From Mycobacterium numidiamassiliense (lineage in GTDB: Bacteria > Actinomycetota > Actinomycetes > Mycobacteriales > Mycobacteriaceae), in assembly GCF_900157365.1 (NCBI RefSeq), contig NZ_FUEZ01000004.1, positions 1,599,066 to 1,663,065 of the forward strand: a stretch of 64,000 bases of DNA. The letters are read 5' to 3'. The notes beneath the pieces are model-generated. The model searched no databases and was not told the origin of the DNA. It saw only the letters and a program-made list of their open reading frames with translations. A program made the position numbers and the translations under genes. Below, in pieces: positions 25,156-33,926 of this stretch; the first letter of the stretch is position 1, and every line of letters begins with the position of its first letter.

Positions 25156-25889
25156 GCCGCGAAACCGAGAACACGCTGTTACTGCTGGTGGGGCTCAGCG
25201 TCGGGCTCATCACGCTCACCGGCGCGTTCACCCGCTACGTCAAGCCCTCGCTGTTGCCCTGGCTGGCGCTCACCGCCGTGCTGCTGGCCGGCCTCGCGCT
25301 GGTGTCGATCGTCGGAGACATTCGCCGCGGCGGCCCCAGACACGGCCACGGGCAGCACGACGACGAACAGCATGACGACGGACACAGCCACCGCGGCGGC
25401 ATCGTCTGGTTGCTGGTGCTGCCCATCGTGGTGCTGATCTTCGTCACGCCTCCGGCGTTGCGACCACAGGCCGCCACCGGCTCGGTGGCGAACGTCTCCA
25501 ATGACGTTCTGCGCCAGGCATTTCCGCCGCTACCGCCGGGTCGGGCTCCCGAGGTCTCGCTGCCCGAGGTGCTGATGCGGGCGGCCAACGACAGCACGGG
25601 GTCGCTGAACAAGCGGCTGATCACGATCACCGGTTTCGTCCTCAACGAGCCCGGTGGGATGGATCTCGCCCGCATCGTGATCATCTGTTGTGCCGCCGAC
25701 GCGCAACTGGCCCGCATCCACCTGCGCGATGGTGCCGGCAGCAGCGACTCCCACTTTGCCGACAACACCTGGTTGCGGGTGGAGGGCGAGGTGACGCCGG
25801 CCGAGCGCCAGCCGAACGCCCCGCCGATTCCGACGCTGCACGTGGTCACGATCACGCCCATCAGCGCCCCGGCGAACCAGTACGCCTGA
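25152..25889 (+). CDS. TIGR03943-type permease-associated membrane protein
   Basis: 245 residues. Two N-terminal membrane segments flank a short loop, then a His/Asp-rich stretch (residues 57-77, GHGQHDDEQHDDGHSHRGG) that could bind metal, a third membrane segment, and an extracytoplasmic domain with NKRLITITGFVLNE and IVIICCAADAQLARIHL. This matches the family always encoded beside the YraQ-type permease. ATGA overlap with the permease gene indicates translational coupling and a shared complex. Confidence 0.82.
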   Translation: MSRETENTLLLLVGLSVGLITLTGAFTRYVKPSLLPWLALTAVLLAGLALVSIVGDIRRGGPRHGHGQHDDEQHDDGHSHRGGIVWLLVLPIVVLIFVTPPALRPQAATGSVANVSNDVLRQAFPPLPPGRAPEVSLPEVLMRAANDSTGSLNKRLITITGFVLNEPGGMDLARIVIICCAADAQLARIHLRDGAGSSDSHFADNTWLRVEGEVTPAERQPNAPPIPTLHVVTITPISAPANQYA

Positions 25890-25897
25890 CCGGCGGG

Positions 25898-25930
25898 GCA
25901 TCACCTCGCGGCGCGCCCGCGAGGTGATGC
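25898..25930 (+). terminator. Strong hairpin after the permease pair
   Basis: A perfect 14-bp stem (25898-25911 with 25917-25930) closes a five-base loop, eight bases after the stop. There is no T tract, as is common for proposed mycobacterial terminators. Confidence 0.65.
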
Positions 25931-26060
25931 GATGGTCGCCTTCGCCCCCCGAACGCGCAGTGTGGTCCGCAGTCTGATCTAGTCCGTTATCCCGGGCAGG
26001 CGCACGCGTTGAGGCCGAAGAAATACTGTGTGTCGCGTGTCATGTTCTCAACTAGACTAA

Positions 26061-26074
26061 AAGTATGTAATATT
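26061..26074 (+). promoter_or_regulatory. AT-rich 14-mer shared with 39801-39814
   Basis: AAGTATGTAATATT lies 114 bases before the PE remnant and is identical to the sequence 330 bases before gmd. Both sites head plus-strand operons of the polysaccharide locus. It may be a shared promoter element or regulator site. Confidence 0.5.
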
Positions 26075-26125
26075 CGCATATTGGCGCATCGTCGGTATAT
26101 CTCGCGATGACACGCCCAATATGCG
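26075..26125. promoter_or_regulatory. Inverted repeat upstream of the PE/PPE-polysaccharide operon
   Basis: CGCATATTGG (26075-26084) and its exact complement CCAATATGCG (26116-26125) are separated by 31 bases, directly downstream of the shared 14-mer. Possible operator pair or leader structure. Confidence 0.45.
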
Positions 26126-26174
26126 GTAACCGCAGCCAGCTTCTCGGTTGGCCTGCGCCCGGCAGGAGGAGCAC

Positions 26175-26273
26175 ATGTCGTTCATGACCACCCAGGCTGA
26201 ACTGCTCGTATCCGCGGGCACAGGCCTGGCACTGATCCACTTGGCAGGCCCCAGCGGCCTGCTGGGAGGCTGA
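26175..26273 (+). pseudogene. PE-family remnant, 32 residues
   Basis: ATG after CAGGAGGAGCAC, reading MSFMTTQAELLVSAGTGLAL and ending at a TGA 9 bases before the PPE start. The first 13 residues are the classical opening of a PE domain (MSFVTTQPE...). The remaining 80 or so residues of a PE domain, including the YxxxD-type secretion motif, are missing, apparently through an internal deletion. The position directly ahead of a PPE gene is that of a normal PE partner. It may still be translated as a short leader peptide. Confidence 0.7.
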
Positions 26274-26282
26274 GGTCACGGC

Positions 26283-27632
26283 ATGGATTTCGGGGCATTC
26301 CCACCGGAGATCAACTCAGCTCGGATGTATGCCGGGCCTGGGTCCGCGTCGATGCACGCCGCGGCGGCCGCCTGGAATTCGTTGGCGGCCGAATTGCAAG
26401 CCACCGCGAGTTCCTACCGGACGATCGTCAAGGGTCTGACCACCGAACGGTGGATGGGCCCTTCGTCGCTGGCGATGGCCTCAGCATTCGGCCCCTATGT
26501 GGCCTGGATGGCCGGGGCCGCAGCGCGGGCCTCCGAGACCGCCGGCCAGGCCAGTCTCGCGGCCGAGGTATACGAAGCCGCCCACGCGATGACGGTGCCG
26601 CCCGAGGCGGTCGCGACCAATCGGCTTCAACTCGCGATGCTGAACGCTACCAACTTCTTAGGCCAGAATGCCTCGGCGATCGCGGCCAACGAGGCCCAGT
26701 ACGCCGAAATGTGGGCGCAGGACGCCGCGGCGATGTATTCGTATGCCGCGGGGTCCGCAGAGGCGACGCAGGTGACGCAGTACAGCTCGCCGCCCGAGGT
26801 GGTCAACCCCGCCGGGGTTGCCGCCCAGGGAACGAGTTCGGCGAGCCAGGCGACTGGCGCGGGCGCCCAGGCGACGCTGGCGAACCTGGTCTCGACGACC
26901 CCCACGACCCTCAACAACCTCGCGACGCCCCTGGCGTCGGGTACGTCGGGCACGACTACGGCGGCCAGCACGATCATCGGCCCGGGCGGCACCACCATCG
27001 ACTCCAGCGGCCTGACCACAAGCATCTTGGCCTCCTACGCCACCATCCCCGGGTGGTTCGGCATGTTCATCGCGGGCGACGCGCTTGGACCCCTGATCGG
27101 TACGCCGATGAACATCGCGATGAGCAACGCCAACGCAGCCGCGCTCGTACCCGCCGCCGCTGCGGCCGCCGCTGCCGCCCCCGCGGCCGCCGTCCCGGCT
27201 GCGCTCGGATCGGGTGTCGCCGGGGGAGCCGGCGCTCTATCCGGCCTGGGTGCGGGCCTTGGTCAATCGGCCGCCGTCGGCGGGTTGTCCGTGCCGGCAA
27301 CCTGGGGCTTCGCGTCGGCGAGTCCGATGTCCATGCTCGGCACCGTGCCCCTTGCGATGCCGGGCCCCGGCTTTAACAGCGGAATGGGAATGCCAATGCT
27401 GATCGGCGGCCTACCGCGGGCGATGGGGGCGGGCGCAGCCGGGGCAGCCGTTGCCTCGTACGGGCCGCGAGCCAGCGTCGTAGCTCGTTCTCCGGAGGCC
27501 GGATACGGGCCGGAGTCGGGATCGCCTGCAACCGCGCCCTTCCCGGGCGCTGCCGGCTTGCCGCCGGCCCCCGGTTATACGCCGGCCATCGTGTATCTAC
27601 CGAACAACGCACATGTGCCTACCAATGCTTAA
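26283..27632 (+). CDS. PPE family protein, PPE-SVP subfamily
   Basis: 449 residues. The N-terminal 180-residue PPE domain opens [20 protein letters not shown] and contains the WxG-type turn (RWMGPSS). The C-terminal half is Ala/Gly-rich and includes [10 protein letters not shown], the Gly-x-x-Ser-Val-Pro-x-x-Trp signature of the SVP subfamily. PPE proteins are exported by ESX systems, normally as a heterodimer with a PE protein; here the PE gene is reduced to a 32-residue remnant, so a partner must come from elsewhere or export is lost. It is only 24 bases before the epimerase gene, putting it at the head of the polysaccharide operon. Confidence 0.93.
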   Translation: MDFGAFPPEINSARMYAGPGSASMHAAAAAWNSLAAELQATASSYRTIVKGLTTERWMGPSSLAMASAFGPYVAWMAGAAARASETAGQASLAAEVYEAAHAMTVPPEAVATNRLQLAMLNATNFLGQNASAIAANEAQYAEMWAQDAAAMYSYAAGSAEATQVTQYSSPPEVVNPAGVAAQGTSSASQATGAGAQATLANLVSTTPTTLNNLATPLASGTSGTTTAASTIIGPGGTTIDSSGLTTSILASYATIPGWFGMFIAGDALGPLIGTPMNIAMSNANAAALVPAAAAAAAAAPAAAVPAALGSGVAGGAGALSGLGAGLGQSAAVGGLSVPATWGFASASPMSMLGTVPLAMPGPGFNSGMGMPMLIGGLPRAMGAGAAGAAVASYGPRASVVARSPEAGYGPESGSPATAPFPGAAGLPPAPGYTPAIVYLPNNAHVPTNA

Positions 27633-27656
27633 GCGGAAGTGTCGGAAGGAGACGTT

Positions 27657-28259
27657 GTGAAGTACACGCCCACGACCGTCGCCGGCGTAACGATGATCGA
27701 CATCGAGCCCGACCGCGACCATCGCGGCTTCGTTTCCCAATCGTTCTGTACCAACGAATTCTCAAAGTACGGACTGGCTTTCGATGTCTCGCAAACCAGC
27801 GTGTGCTTCAACTACACCCGGGGAACCATGCGGGGTCTGCACCGTCAGCCAGCGCCGCACGTCGGGTCGACGCTGGTGCGCTGCACTCGCGGCGCCATTG
27901 CGGCCGTGGCGGTGGACGTTCGGTCTGGGTCGCAGGCCTACGGCAGCCACGTCATGGTGGAGTTGAGCGCCGACAACCGCCGGGCGCTGTTCCTGCCGGC
28001 CCATGTCGCACACGGATTCCAGACGTTGGTTGGCGACACCGAGGTCATGTACCAGGTCGGCGGCCCGCGCGAGCCGGCCGGTGAACAGGGATACCGTTGG
28101 AACGAACCGGAATTCGGCATTGAGTGGCCGCTGCCGGTTACCGTCATCTCCGAACAGGACGCAAGCTGGCCCTACCTGAAGGGGCGCCAGCTGGCGCTCA
28201 CCGGTGCCGTCGACGCTGTTAGCCCGCGAGGCGTTCTGATGCCGGAGTGTCAACCATGA
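27657..28259 (+). CDS. RmlC-like nucleotide-sugar 3(,5)-epimerase
   Basis: 200 residues from a GTG with GGAAGGAG five bases upstream. It follows the dTDP-4-dehydrorhamnose 3,5-epimerase fold: RGFVSQSF near residue 25, the base-providing His in MRGLHRQPAPH, LVRCTRGAIAAVAVDVR, and FLPAHVAHGFQTL with the Tyr of VMYQVG. Such enzymes epimerise 4-keto-6-deoxy sugar nucleotides; family members also isomerise or only 3-epimerise, so the product is open. No RmlB or RmlD is encoded nearby, so substrate would come from elsewhere. ATGA overlap with the next gene shows coupling. Confidence 0.85.
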   Translation: MKYTPTTVAGVTMIDIEPDRDHRGFVSQSFCTNEFSKYGLAFDVSQTSVCFNYTRGTMRGLHRQPAPHVGSTLVRCTRGAIAAVAVDVRSGSQAYGSHVMVELSADNRRALFLPAHVAHGFQTLVGDTEVMYQVGGPREPAGEQGYRWNEPEFGIEWPLPVTVISEQDASWPYLKGRQLALTGAVDAVSPRGVLMPECQP

Positions 28260-29764
28260 CCATGGTGCTTGGCAACGGGAACGGCCGAACGCACGTCACC
28301 CCTCAGCCCGTTCCGGTTTTCGAAGGCGAAACTGCACGCGCTTGGCAGCGCCAGTACTCGCGGTGGTTGCTCATCACCGATTCGCTGATCGTCTGCGTTT
28401 CGGTTGTGCTTGCGCAGTACGTCCGGTTCGGTGATTCGGCCGGCATCTATGGTCATCGGGACCATTTGAAGATGACGTTGTTCTCGCTGGTGTTCATCGC
28501 CCTGTGGCTGATGTGTATGTCGGTGTTTCACACCAGATCGCTGCGCGTTATCGGGTCCGGTATCGAGGAATATCGGCGCATCGCCAGCGCCTCATTTTGG
28601 ACTTTCGGAATCATCGCGATGGTAACGCTTCTCGCGCGAACTCCATTGGCCCGCGGTTACCTGGCAGTCGCACTTCCGGTGGGCTTCCTCGGATTGCTGG
28701 CCAGCCGCGCATTGTGGCACTACTACGTTGCCGGGAAGCGTGCCAACGGCGGATATCAGACGAGGGTCCTGGCGATCGGCGACCGCATGGCGGTCTCCCA
28801 CCTGGTGGAGGAACTAACGCGCAATCCCCGTGACGGCTACGTCGTGGTTGGGGTCGGCATTCCGGGCTACGGGCCTTCGCGCGGCAAGAGGCTGATGGTG
28901 CACGGCGGGGAAGTCCCCATTCTCGGCGACGAGACGCACGCATTGGCGGCGATCGCCACGTGCGGTGCGGATACCGTGGCGTTGACCGGAACCGAACGTT
29001 TTGGCGCGCGTGGAATCCGGCAGCTGATGTGGCGGCTGGAGACCATGGATGTCGATCTGGTGGTTGCGCCCGGCGTCATGGACGTTGGCGAGGCACGGCT
29101 GGCCTTGCGGCCGGTTGCCGGTTTCCCTTTGCTGCACGTCGAAAAGCCGCAATATCAAGGGGCCCAGTCCTTTCAGAAGCGTGCCTTCGATGTCTGCTTC
29201 GCGGCGCTCGCACTCCTCGGGATCTCTCCGATACTCATTGCCTCAGCCATCGCGATCAAGCTCACCAGTCGAGGGCCCGTTCTCTACCGCTCTGAACGCA
29301 TTGGTATCGATGGCAAGCCGTTTACGATGCTCAAGTTCCGGACCATGGTCGACGGCGCCGATAAGCAAATCGATCGCCTGCTTCCCCTGAACGGAAGTCC
29401 CGGCGGGATGCTCTTCAAAATCCGGCAGGACCCCCGGATCACGCGCGTGGGCACGGTGCTGCGGAAGTTCAGCATCGATGAGCTGCCGCAATTCATCAAC
29501 GTGCTCAAGCAGGATATGAGCGTCGTCGGGCCGCGACCTCCGCTCATGCGAGAAGTGGAGAGATACGACTGCGATGTGCGGCGGCGGCTGCTCGTCAAGC
29601 CGGGTGTCACCGGCCTATGGCAAGTGAGTGGTCGTTCAGATCTGTCCTGGAAGGAATCAGTTCGCCTGGATTTGTCCTACGTAGACAACTGGTCGATGGC
29701 GGGCGATCTGTTGATCATCGCCAAGACGATCAGAGCGGTTCTGGCCCGGCGCGGAGCATACTGA
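28256..29764 (+). CDS. Polyprenyl-phosphate sugar-1-phosphate transferase, WcaJ/CpsE-like (chain initiation)
   Basis: 502 residues. Four membrane helices and a nucleotide-binding-like central domain make up the first 290 residues; a fifth hydrophobic segment (FDVCFAALALLGISPILIA) leads into the catalytic domain with SRGPVLYRSERIG, MLKFRTMV, LRKFSIDELPQ, MSVVGPRPPL and KPGVTGLWQVSGRS, all hallmarks of the bacterial sugar transferase family. It transfers a sugar-1-phosphate from a nucleotide sugar to undecaprenyl/decaprenyl phosphate, starting the repeat unit on the cytoplasmic face. The ATG at 28256 overlaps the epimerase stop; a GTG at 28247 is possible. Confidence 0.92.
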   Translation: MTMVLGNGNGRTHVTPQPVPVFEGETARAWQRQYSRWLLITDSLIVCVSVVLAQYVRFGDSAGIYGHRDHLKMTLFSLVFIALWLMCMSVFHTRSLRVIGSGIEEYRRIASASFWTFGIIAMVTLLARTPLARGYLAVALPVGFLGLLASRALWHYYVAGKRANGGYQTRVLAIGDRMAVSHLVEELTRNPRDGYVVVGVGIPGYGPSRGKRLMVHGGEVPILGDETHALAAIATCGADTVALTGTERFGARGIRQLMWRLETMDVDLVVAPGVMDVGEARLALRPVAGFPLLHVEKPQYQGAQSFQKRAFDVCFAALALLGISPILIASAIAIKLTSRGPVLYRSERIGIDGKPFTMLKFRTMVDGADKQIDRLLPLNGSPGGMLFKIRQDPRITRVGTVLRKFSIDELPQFINVLKQDMSVVGPRPPLMREVERYDCDVRRRLLVKPGVTGLWQVSGRSDLSWKESVRLDLSYVDNWSMAGDLLIIAKTIRAVLARRGAY

Positions 29765-29800
29765 GGTGCTCGACGGGATGTCGCCTGAGGCGGGCTGGTA

Positions 29801-32800
29801 ATGACGCCCAGCTACCGATTGGTCAACGCGGACGTCCCTGGCGGGGCGTCCGATAGCACTCCAGGAACGAAGAACGGGTCGCCCGTCTCGGCGTCGGTAT
29901 CGGGTCGACTACCGCTGTCTGTTTCACAGACCGGGCCGTGGTATCTCAGCCGTCTCGCGCCGAATTCAACGGTGTGCAATGAGTTGATCACCATCCGCAA
30001 GATGGGTTCTCTCGATGTGCAAGCGCTACGCCGCGCTTTCGCCGACGTCGTCGCAAGGCACGAGGCCTGGCGCACCACCTTCAAGACCTTTGATGGTGTG
30101 CCGCACCAATTTATCAGGGAGCCAACGGAAGTCGACCTGCCCTTCACCGATCTTTCGGGCCTGGGTCGCAGAGGTGCCATTGCCCGCGCCACGGAGATCG
30201 CCGTGACCGACACGTTGCGTCCCTACGCCATGGCCGACGGGCCGTTGATTCGCCCGTGGCTGATCCGTGTCACCGAGGACGACCACCGGCTCTACATCGG
30301 CCTGCATTGTCTGGTGTTCGACGAGACCTCGCTGCGGCGCACCGTATTCCCGGAGCTGACGGCGCTGTATCGCAGCTACGTCACGGGCTCGCCCTCGTCG
30401 CTGGCCACCCCTCCCGCGCAGTACGCCGACTACACCAAGTGGGAGCTCGACTGGGTCCGCGGACCGCAGGTTTCCAGTCGAATTTCCAACTGGCACAAGC
30501 GACTTGCCGGCAGCGCGCCCACCGAGCTGCCGCTCGATCATCCGCGACCGCCGCATCAGACCCTGGCCGGCGGAACGATCCGGCTGACGATCGAACACGG
30601 AATCGTGGACGAGTTGCGCCGCGCGGCGCACACCGCGGGTGGCAGTCTTGTCGACGCCCTGGCCGCCGCATACGCCTGGTGGCTGAATCTGTACGTCGAC
30701 TCCACCGAGGTCGTCTTCGGTATCCCGTACGACCTACGCGGCCGCGACGACCTGCTGACGGTGGTCGGCTACTGCGTGACCGCGGTGGTTCTACGGTGCG
30801 AGATATCGAGCAATGACCCGTTCACCACGCTGGTGACGCGGACCCGTCGCGCGGTCGACGAGGCGCTCAACGAGGTGGTGCCGTTCGAGACCCTGGTGGC
30901 CAGCCTTGGTAGACCACGAGATCCGCGCAACAATCCACTGTTTCAAACGATGTTCCTGTTTAGGCGGTCGGTGACGTCTGCGGCCGACGAGTGGTCACTG
31001 CACATGAGCGACGCCGATGTCTGCGACGCGGTGGGATCGGCAAAGTTCGACGTGAGCATCGAGTTGGACGAACAGCCCGACGGACACGTCACGGGAGCGC
31101 TGGTGTTCAACACGGATTTATTCGAACGTGAGACGGCGCGTGAGTTGGCGTGGCACTTCCACCGAATTCTGGAGGTTGTGGCCGCGGCACCGGAAAAGCC
31201 GATGGCCGAACATGATCTGATTACGCCGGATGAGCGTCGACGTCAGCTCAGCTCGAATCGGACCACCCACCACGGCACTTCGTGGCAATGCGTGCACGAA
31301 GTCATCGCCGCGCAGGTTGAACGCACGCCCGACGCGGTGGCTGTGCAAGTCGGGGATTCGACGCTGACCTATCGGCAGCTCGACGATCGCGCGACGGCCA
31401 TCGCATCGCGCTTGATGCAGGCGGGCGCCGGGCCCGGTGGCATCGTGGCCGTATTGTTGCAGCGCACACCAGATCTGATAGCGACGCTGGTGGGGGTTCT
31501 CAAATCCGGCGCGGCGTTTCTCCCGCTGGACCCCCGCCAGCCCGTGAGCCGAAATGCCTTCTGCATCAACGACGCCGCCGCGAGCATCATTGTGACCGAG
31601 GGTCAACTGCTAGCCGACGCGGATGAGCTCACGGCCACTGTCGTCAACATCCGTGATGTGAATTCACAGGCGCCACAACACGATCAGCCGTCAGGCATCG
31701 TTACCGCGGCCGATCTGGCCTACGTGATCTACACCTCCGGCTCCACTGGCCGCCCCAAGGGAGTGCTCATCGAGCACCGCAACCTCGTCAACCTGATGGG
31801 CACCATGTACCGGGAGATCGGTGTCGTTGGATCCGACACCGTGCTGTCGCTGGCATCCGTCAGCTTCGACATGGCGATGGGCGACATCTTCTGCGCGCTG
31901 GCGTGTGGAGCGCGCCTGGTGCTCGCCACCACCGCGCAGGCGGCGGATCCCATCGCGTTGGGTCGGCTGATCGCGCGCAGCGGCGCGACCCACATGTGCG
32001 CGACACCAACCACCTGGGGGGCGCTCGTCGCTGCCGGCTGGGGTGGCGATCTTCGTCTGAAAGCGATGACGGGTGGCGAATCGATCAGCGACGGGCTGGC
32101 GCGGGCGCTGCTGCAACGGTGCGAATCGGTCTGGAACGCTTACGGTCCCACCGAGGCCACGGTCTGGACCAGCGTCGCGCAATTGGTCGAGGGTGATGTC
32201 ATCACCGTGGGCAGGGCCTTGCCGAACGTGCGGGTGTACATCACCGACAGCCGCGGAAGACTCCAACCAGCCGGCGTCCCCGGCGAGATCACCATCGGCG
32301 GCGTCGAAGTGGCCCGGGGCTACCTCAACGTCACCGATGAGCGCGCGCGCCGGTTCGGAGACGACCCGTTCCATTGCGGTGGCCGCATGTACCGGACGGG
32401 CGATCGGGGCCGGTTGTTGCCCGACGGCCGGATACAACACCTGGGCCGTGACGACGATCAGCTCAAGATCCGCGGTTTCCGCATCGAACCGGGCGAGATC
32501 GAATCGGTGTTGTCCGAGCATCCTGATGTCCAGCGCTGCGCCGTGATGGCCCGTGAAGCGCCCAACGGCGAGCAGGGGTTAGTCGCGTATGTCGTCGGTG
32601 TGCCAGGGCGGCCGACCGAAGCTGAGGCGCGTGGTTGGCTGCGCCGTAGGCTGCCCGAATACATGGTCCCGAGCGCGTTCGTGTACCTTAACGAGCTCCC
32701 GACGACCCCGAGCGGGAAGCTCGACAAGGCCGCGTTGCCGGCACCGTCGCGGCAGGCGTCGGACGCCGGTGCACAGCCGCCGCGTACCGACACCGAACGG

Positions 32801-33763
32801 CGCGTCGCGGGCATATGGGCCGAGCTGTTCGCCACGCCCGTGAACGACGTCCATTCCGATTTCTTTGACAGAGGCGGTCATTCGCTGATGGCTGCCCGGC
32901 TGGTGTCCGAGATTCAGCGGACCTTCGACGTCGAGTTGCCCCTTGCGTCGTTCATCGACCACGGCAGGACCATTGCGGATCTTGCCAAGTTGCTCGATGC
33001 GGGAGACCTAGGAAGCACTGATGGAGTCGCGTCTGGACGACAGCTGCACTTCATCTACTCCGGCCTGTCCTCGGCCATGAGTCTGCGGCACCTTACGGCG
33101 CAATGGGGTGGCAAACAGTCGGTACACGCGTTGATCCCCCAACAGCCAGACGGCCGGTTCGACCTTTCGGTGACCATCGAACAGCATGCCAGCCAATTCC
33201 TTTCGGCGATCCGTCGCGAGCAGCCGGATGGTCCTCTTGCGCTCGCCGGCTACTCGATCGGCGGGCTCCTCGCGTACGAAATAGCCCGGCAGGCTATCGA
33301 ATCCGGCCAGGAAGTCGAGTGGTTGGGCCTCGTGGACACCGAAGCGCCTTCGCTGAAGGATCTGGTGCGATTGCAGTTGACACTGCGGTGGCGGTTGCGC
33401 CGGATACGCCAACTGCCGATCCGTGAACAGTGGGCCAAGTACCGCGAAGTCGCGCGGCGGATTTTCCGGACCGGTTCAATGTGGCAGTCACAGGAGGACT
33501 TCGACTATCGCGGTGCCGCAGAGCTTGTCTACCAGTATGAGCAGCTCGGACACGACGTGCCGATGGACCTGTTCGTGACCGAGGTGTCCGCGACCAACGC
33601 TGAGTCAGATCGACTGGGTTGGGACCAATTCCACAAAGGAACGTTCACGGTCCATCGTGTTGGCGGTGACCATGTCAGCATGCTCGAGCCACCCAACATC
33701 GAATCTCTCGCTCGGACGATGCTCGAATCGCTGCGCGCCGCAAGGGCGGCCGTCAGCGTCTGA
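29801..33763 (+). CDS. Single-module nonribosomal peptide synthetase, C-A-T-TE
   Basis: 1320 residues: condensation (about 35-460), adenylation (about 485-985), thiolation (about 990-1070) and thioesterase (about 1080-1315). A-domain motifs are intact (YTSGSTGRPKGV, NAYGPTEATVW, YRTGDRGRLLPDG, PSGKLDKAALP) and FDMAMGD keeps the Asp that binds the amino group of alpha-amino acids. Carrier Ser1028 is in GGHSL. TE triad candidates are Ser1152 (GYSIGG), Asp1179 and His1291. The C-domain HHxxxDG motif is HCLVFDE (His169-Cys170), lacking the catalytic second His, so normal peptide-bond formation is doubtful. No MbtH protein is nearby. Placed 36 bases after the initiating sugar transferase, it probably loads an amino acid for decorating the glycan. 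Confidence 0.93.
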   Translation: MTPSYRLVNADVPGGASDSTPGTKNGSPVSASVSGRLPLSVSQTGPWYLSRLAPNSTVCNELITIRKMGSLDVQALRRAFADVVARHEAWRTTFKTFDGVPHQFIREPTEVDLPFTDLSGLGRRGAIARATEIAVTDTLRPYAMADGPLIRPWLIRVTEDDHRLYIGLHCLVFDETSLRRTVFPELTALYRSYVTGSPSSLATPPAQYADYTKWELDWVRGPQVSSRISNWHKRLAGSAPTELPLDHPRPPHQTLAGGTIRLTIEHGIVDELRRAAHTAGGSLVDALAAAYAWWLNLYVDSTEVVFGIPYDLRGRDDLLTVVGYCVTAVVLRCEISSNDPFTTLVTRTRRAVDEALNEVVPFETLVASLGRPRDPRNNPLFQTMFLFRRSVTSAADEWSLHMSDADVCDAVGSAKFDVSIELDEQPDGHVTGALVFNTDLFERETARELAWHFHRILEVVAAAPEKPMAEHDLITPDERRRQLSSNRTTHHGTSWQCVHEVIAAQVERTPDAVAVQVGDSTLTYRQLDDRATAIASRLMQAGAGPGGIVAVLLQRTPDLIATLVGVLKSGAAFLPLDPRQPVSRNAFCINDAAASIIVTEGQLLADADELTATVVNIRDVNSQAPQHDQPSGIVTAADLAYVIYTSGSTGRPKGVLIEHRNLVNLMGTMYREIGVVGSDTVLSLASVSFDMAMGDIFCALACGARLVLATTAQAADPIALGRLIARSGATHMCATPTTWGALVAAGWGGDLRLKAMTGGESISDGLARALLQRCESVWNAYGPTEATVWTSVAQLVEGDVITVGRALPNVRVYITDSRGRLQPAGVPGEITIGGVEVARGYLNVTDERARRFGDDPFHCGGRMYRTGDRGRLLPDGRIQHLGRDDDQLKIRGFRIEPGEIESVLSEHPDVQRCAVMAREAPNGEQGLVAYVVGVPGRPTEAEARGWLRRRLPEYMVPSAFVYLNELPTTPSGKLDKAALPAPSRQASDAGAQPPRTDTERRVAGIWAELFATPVNDVHSDFFDRGGHSLMAARLVSEIQRTFDVELPLASFIDHGRTIADLAKLLDAGDLGSTDGVASGRQLHFIYSGLSSAMSLRHLTAQWGGKQSVHALIPQQPDGRFDLSVTIEQHASQFLSAIRREQPDGPLALAGYSIGGLLAYEIARQAIESGQEVEWLGLVDTEAPSLKDLVRLQLTLRWRLRRIRQLPIREQWAKYREVARRIFRTGSMWQSQEDFDYRGAAELVYQYEQLGHDVPMDLFVTEVSATNAESDRLGWDQFHKGTFTVHRVGGDHVSMLEPPNIESLARTMLESLRAARAAVSV

Positions 33764-33926
33764 ATCCGTCGCGCCGACGTTGCCGAGCGCAGGCAACTGT
33801 CCGCGGAACGAAATTCTCGTCAAGCACTGATCCGGGGGTGTTGTGCCTTGCGCTGTTTAGGCCTGGTGCGATCAGACGTGTGCGAAGATGTGCTCAGCTA
33901 ACCGCGGTAGAAGACTAAGGAGTCAG

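Noticed and set aside
26175..33763. Known lipooligosaccharide or glycopeptidolipid locus
   Set aside because: No polyketide synthase, FadD, MmpL or multi-module NRPS is present, while Wzx, Wzy and Wzz-like proteins are; the content fits a polymer pathway better.
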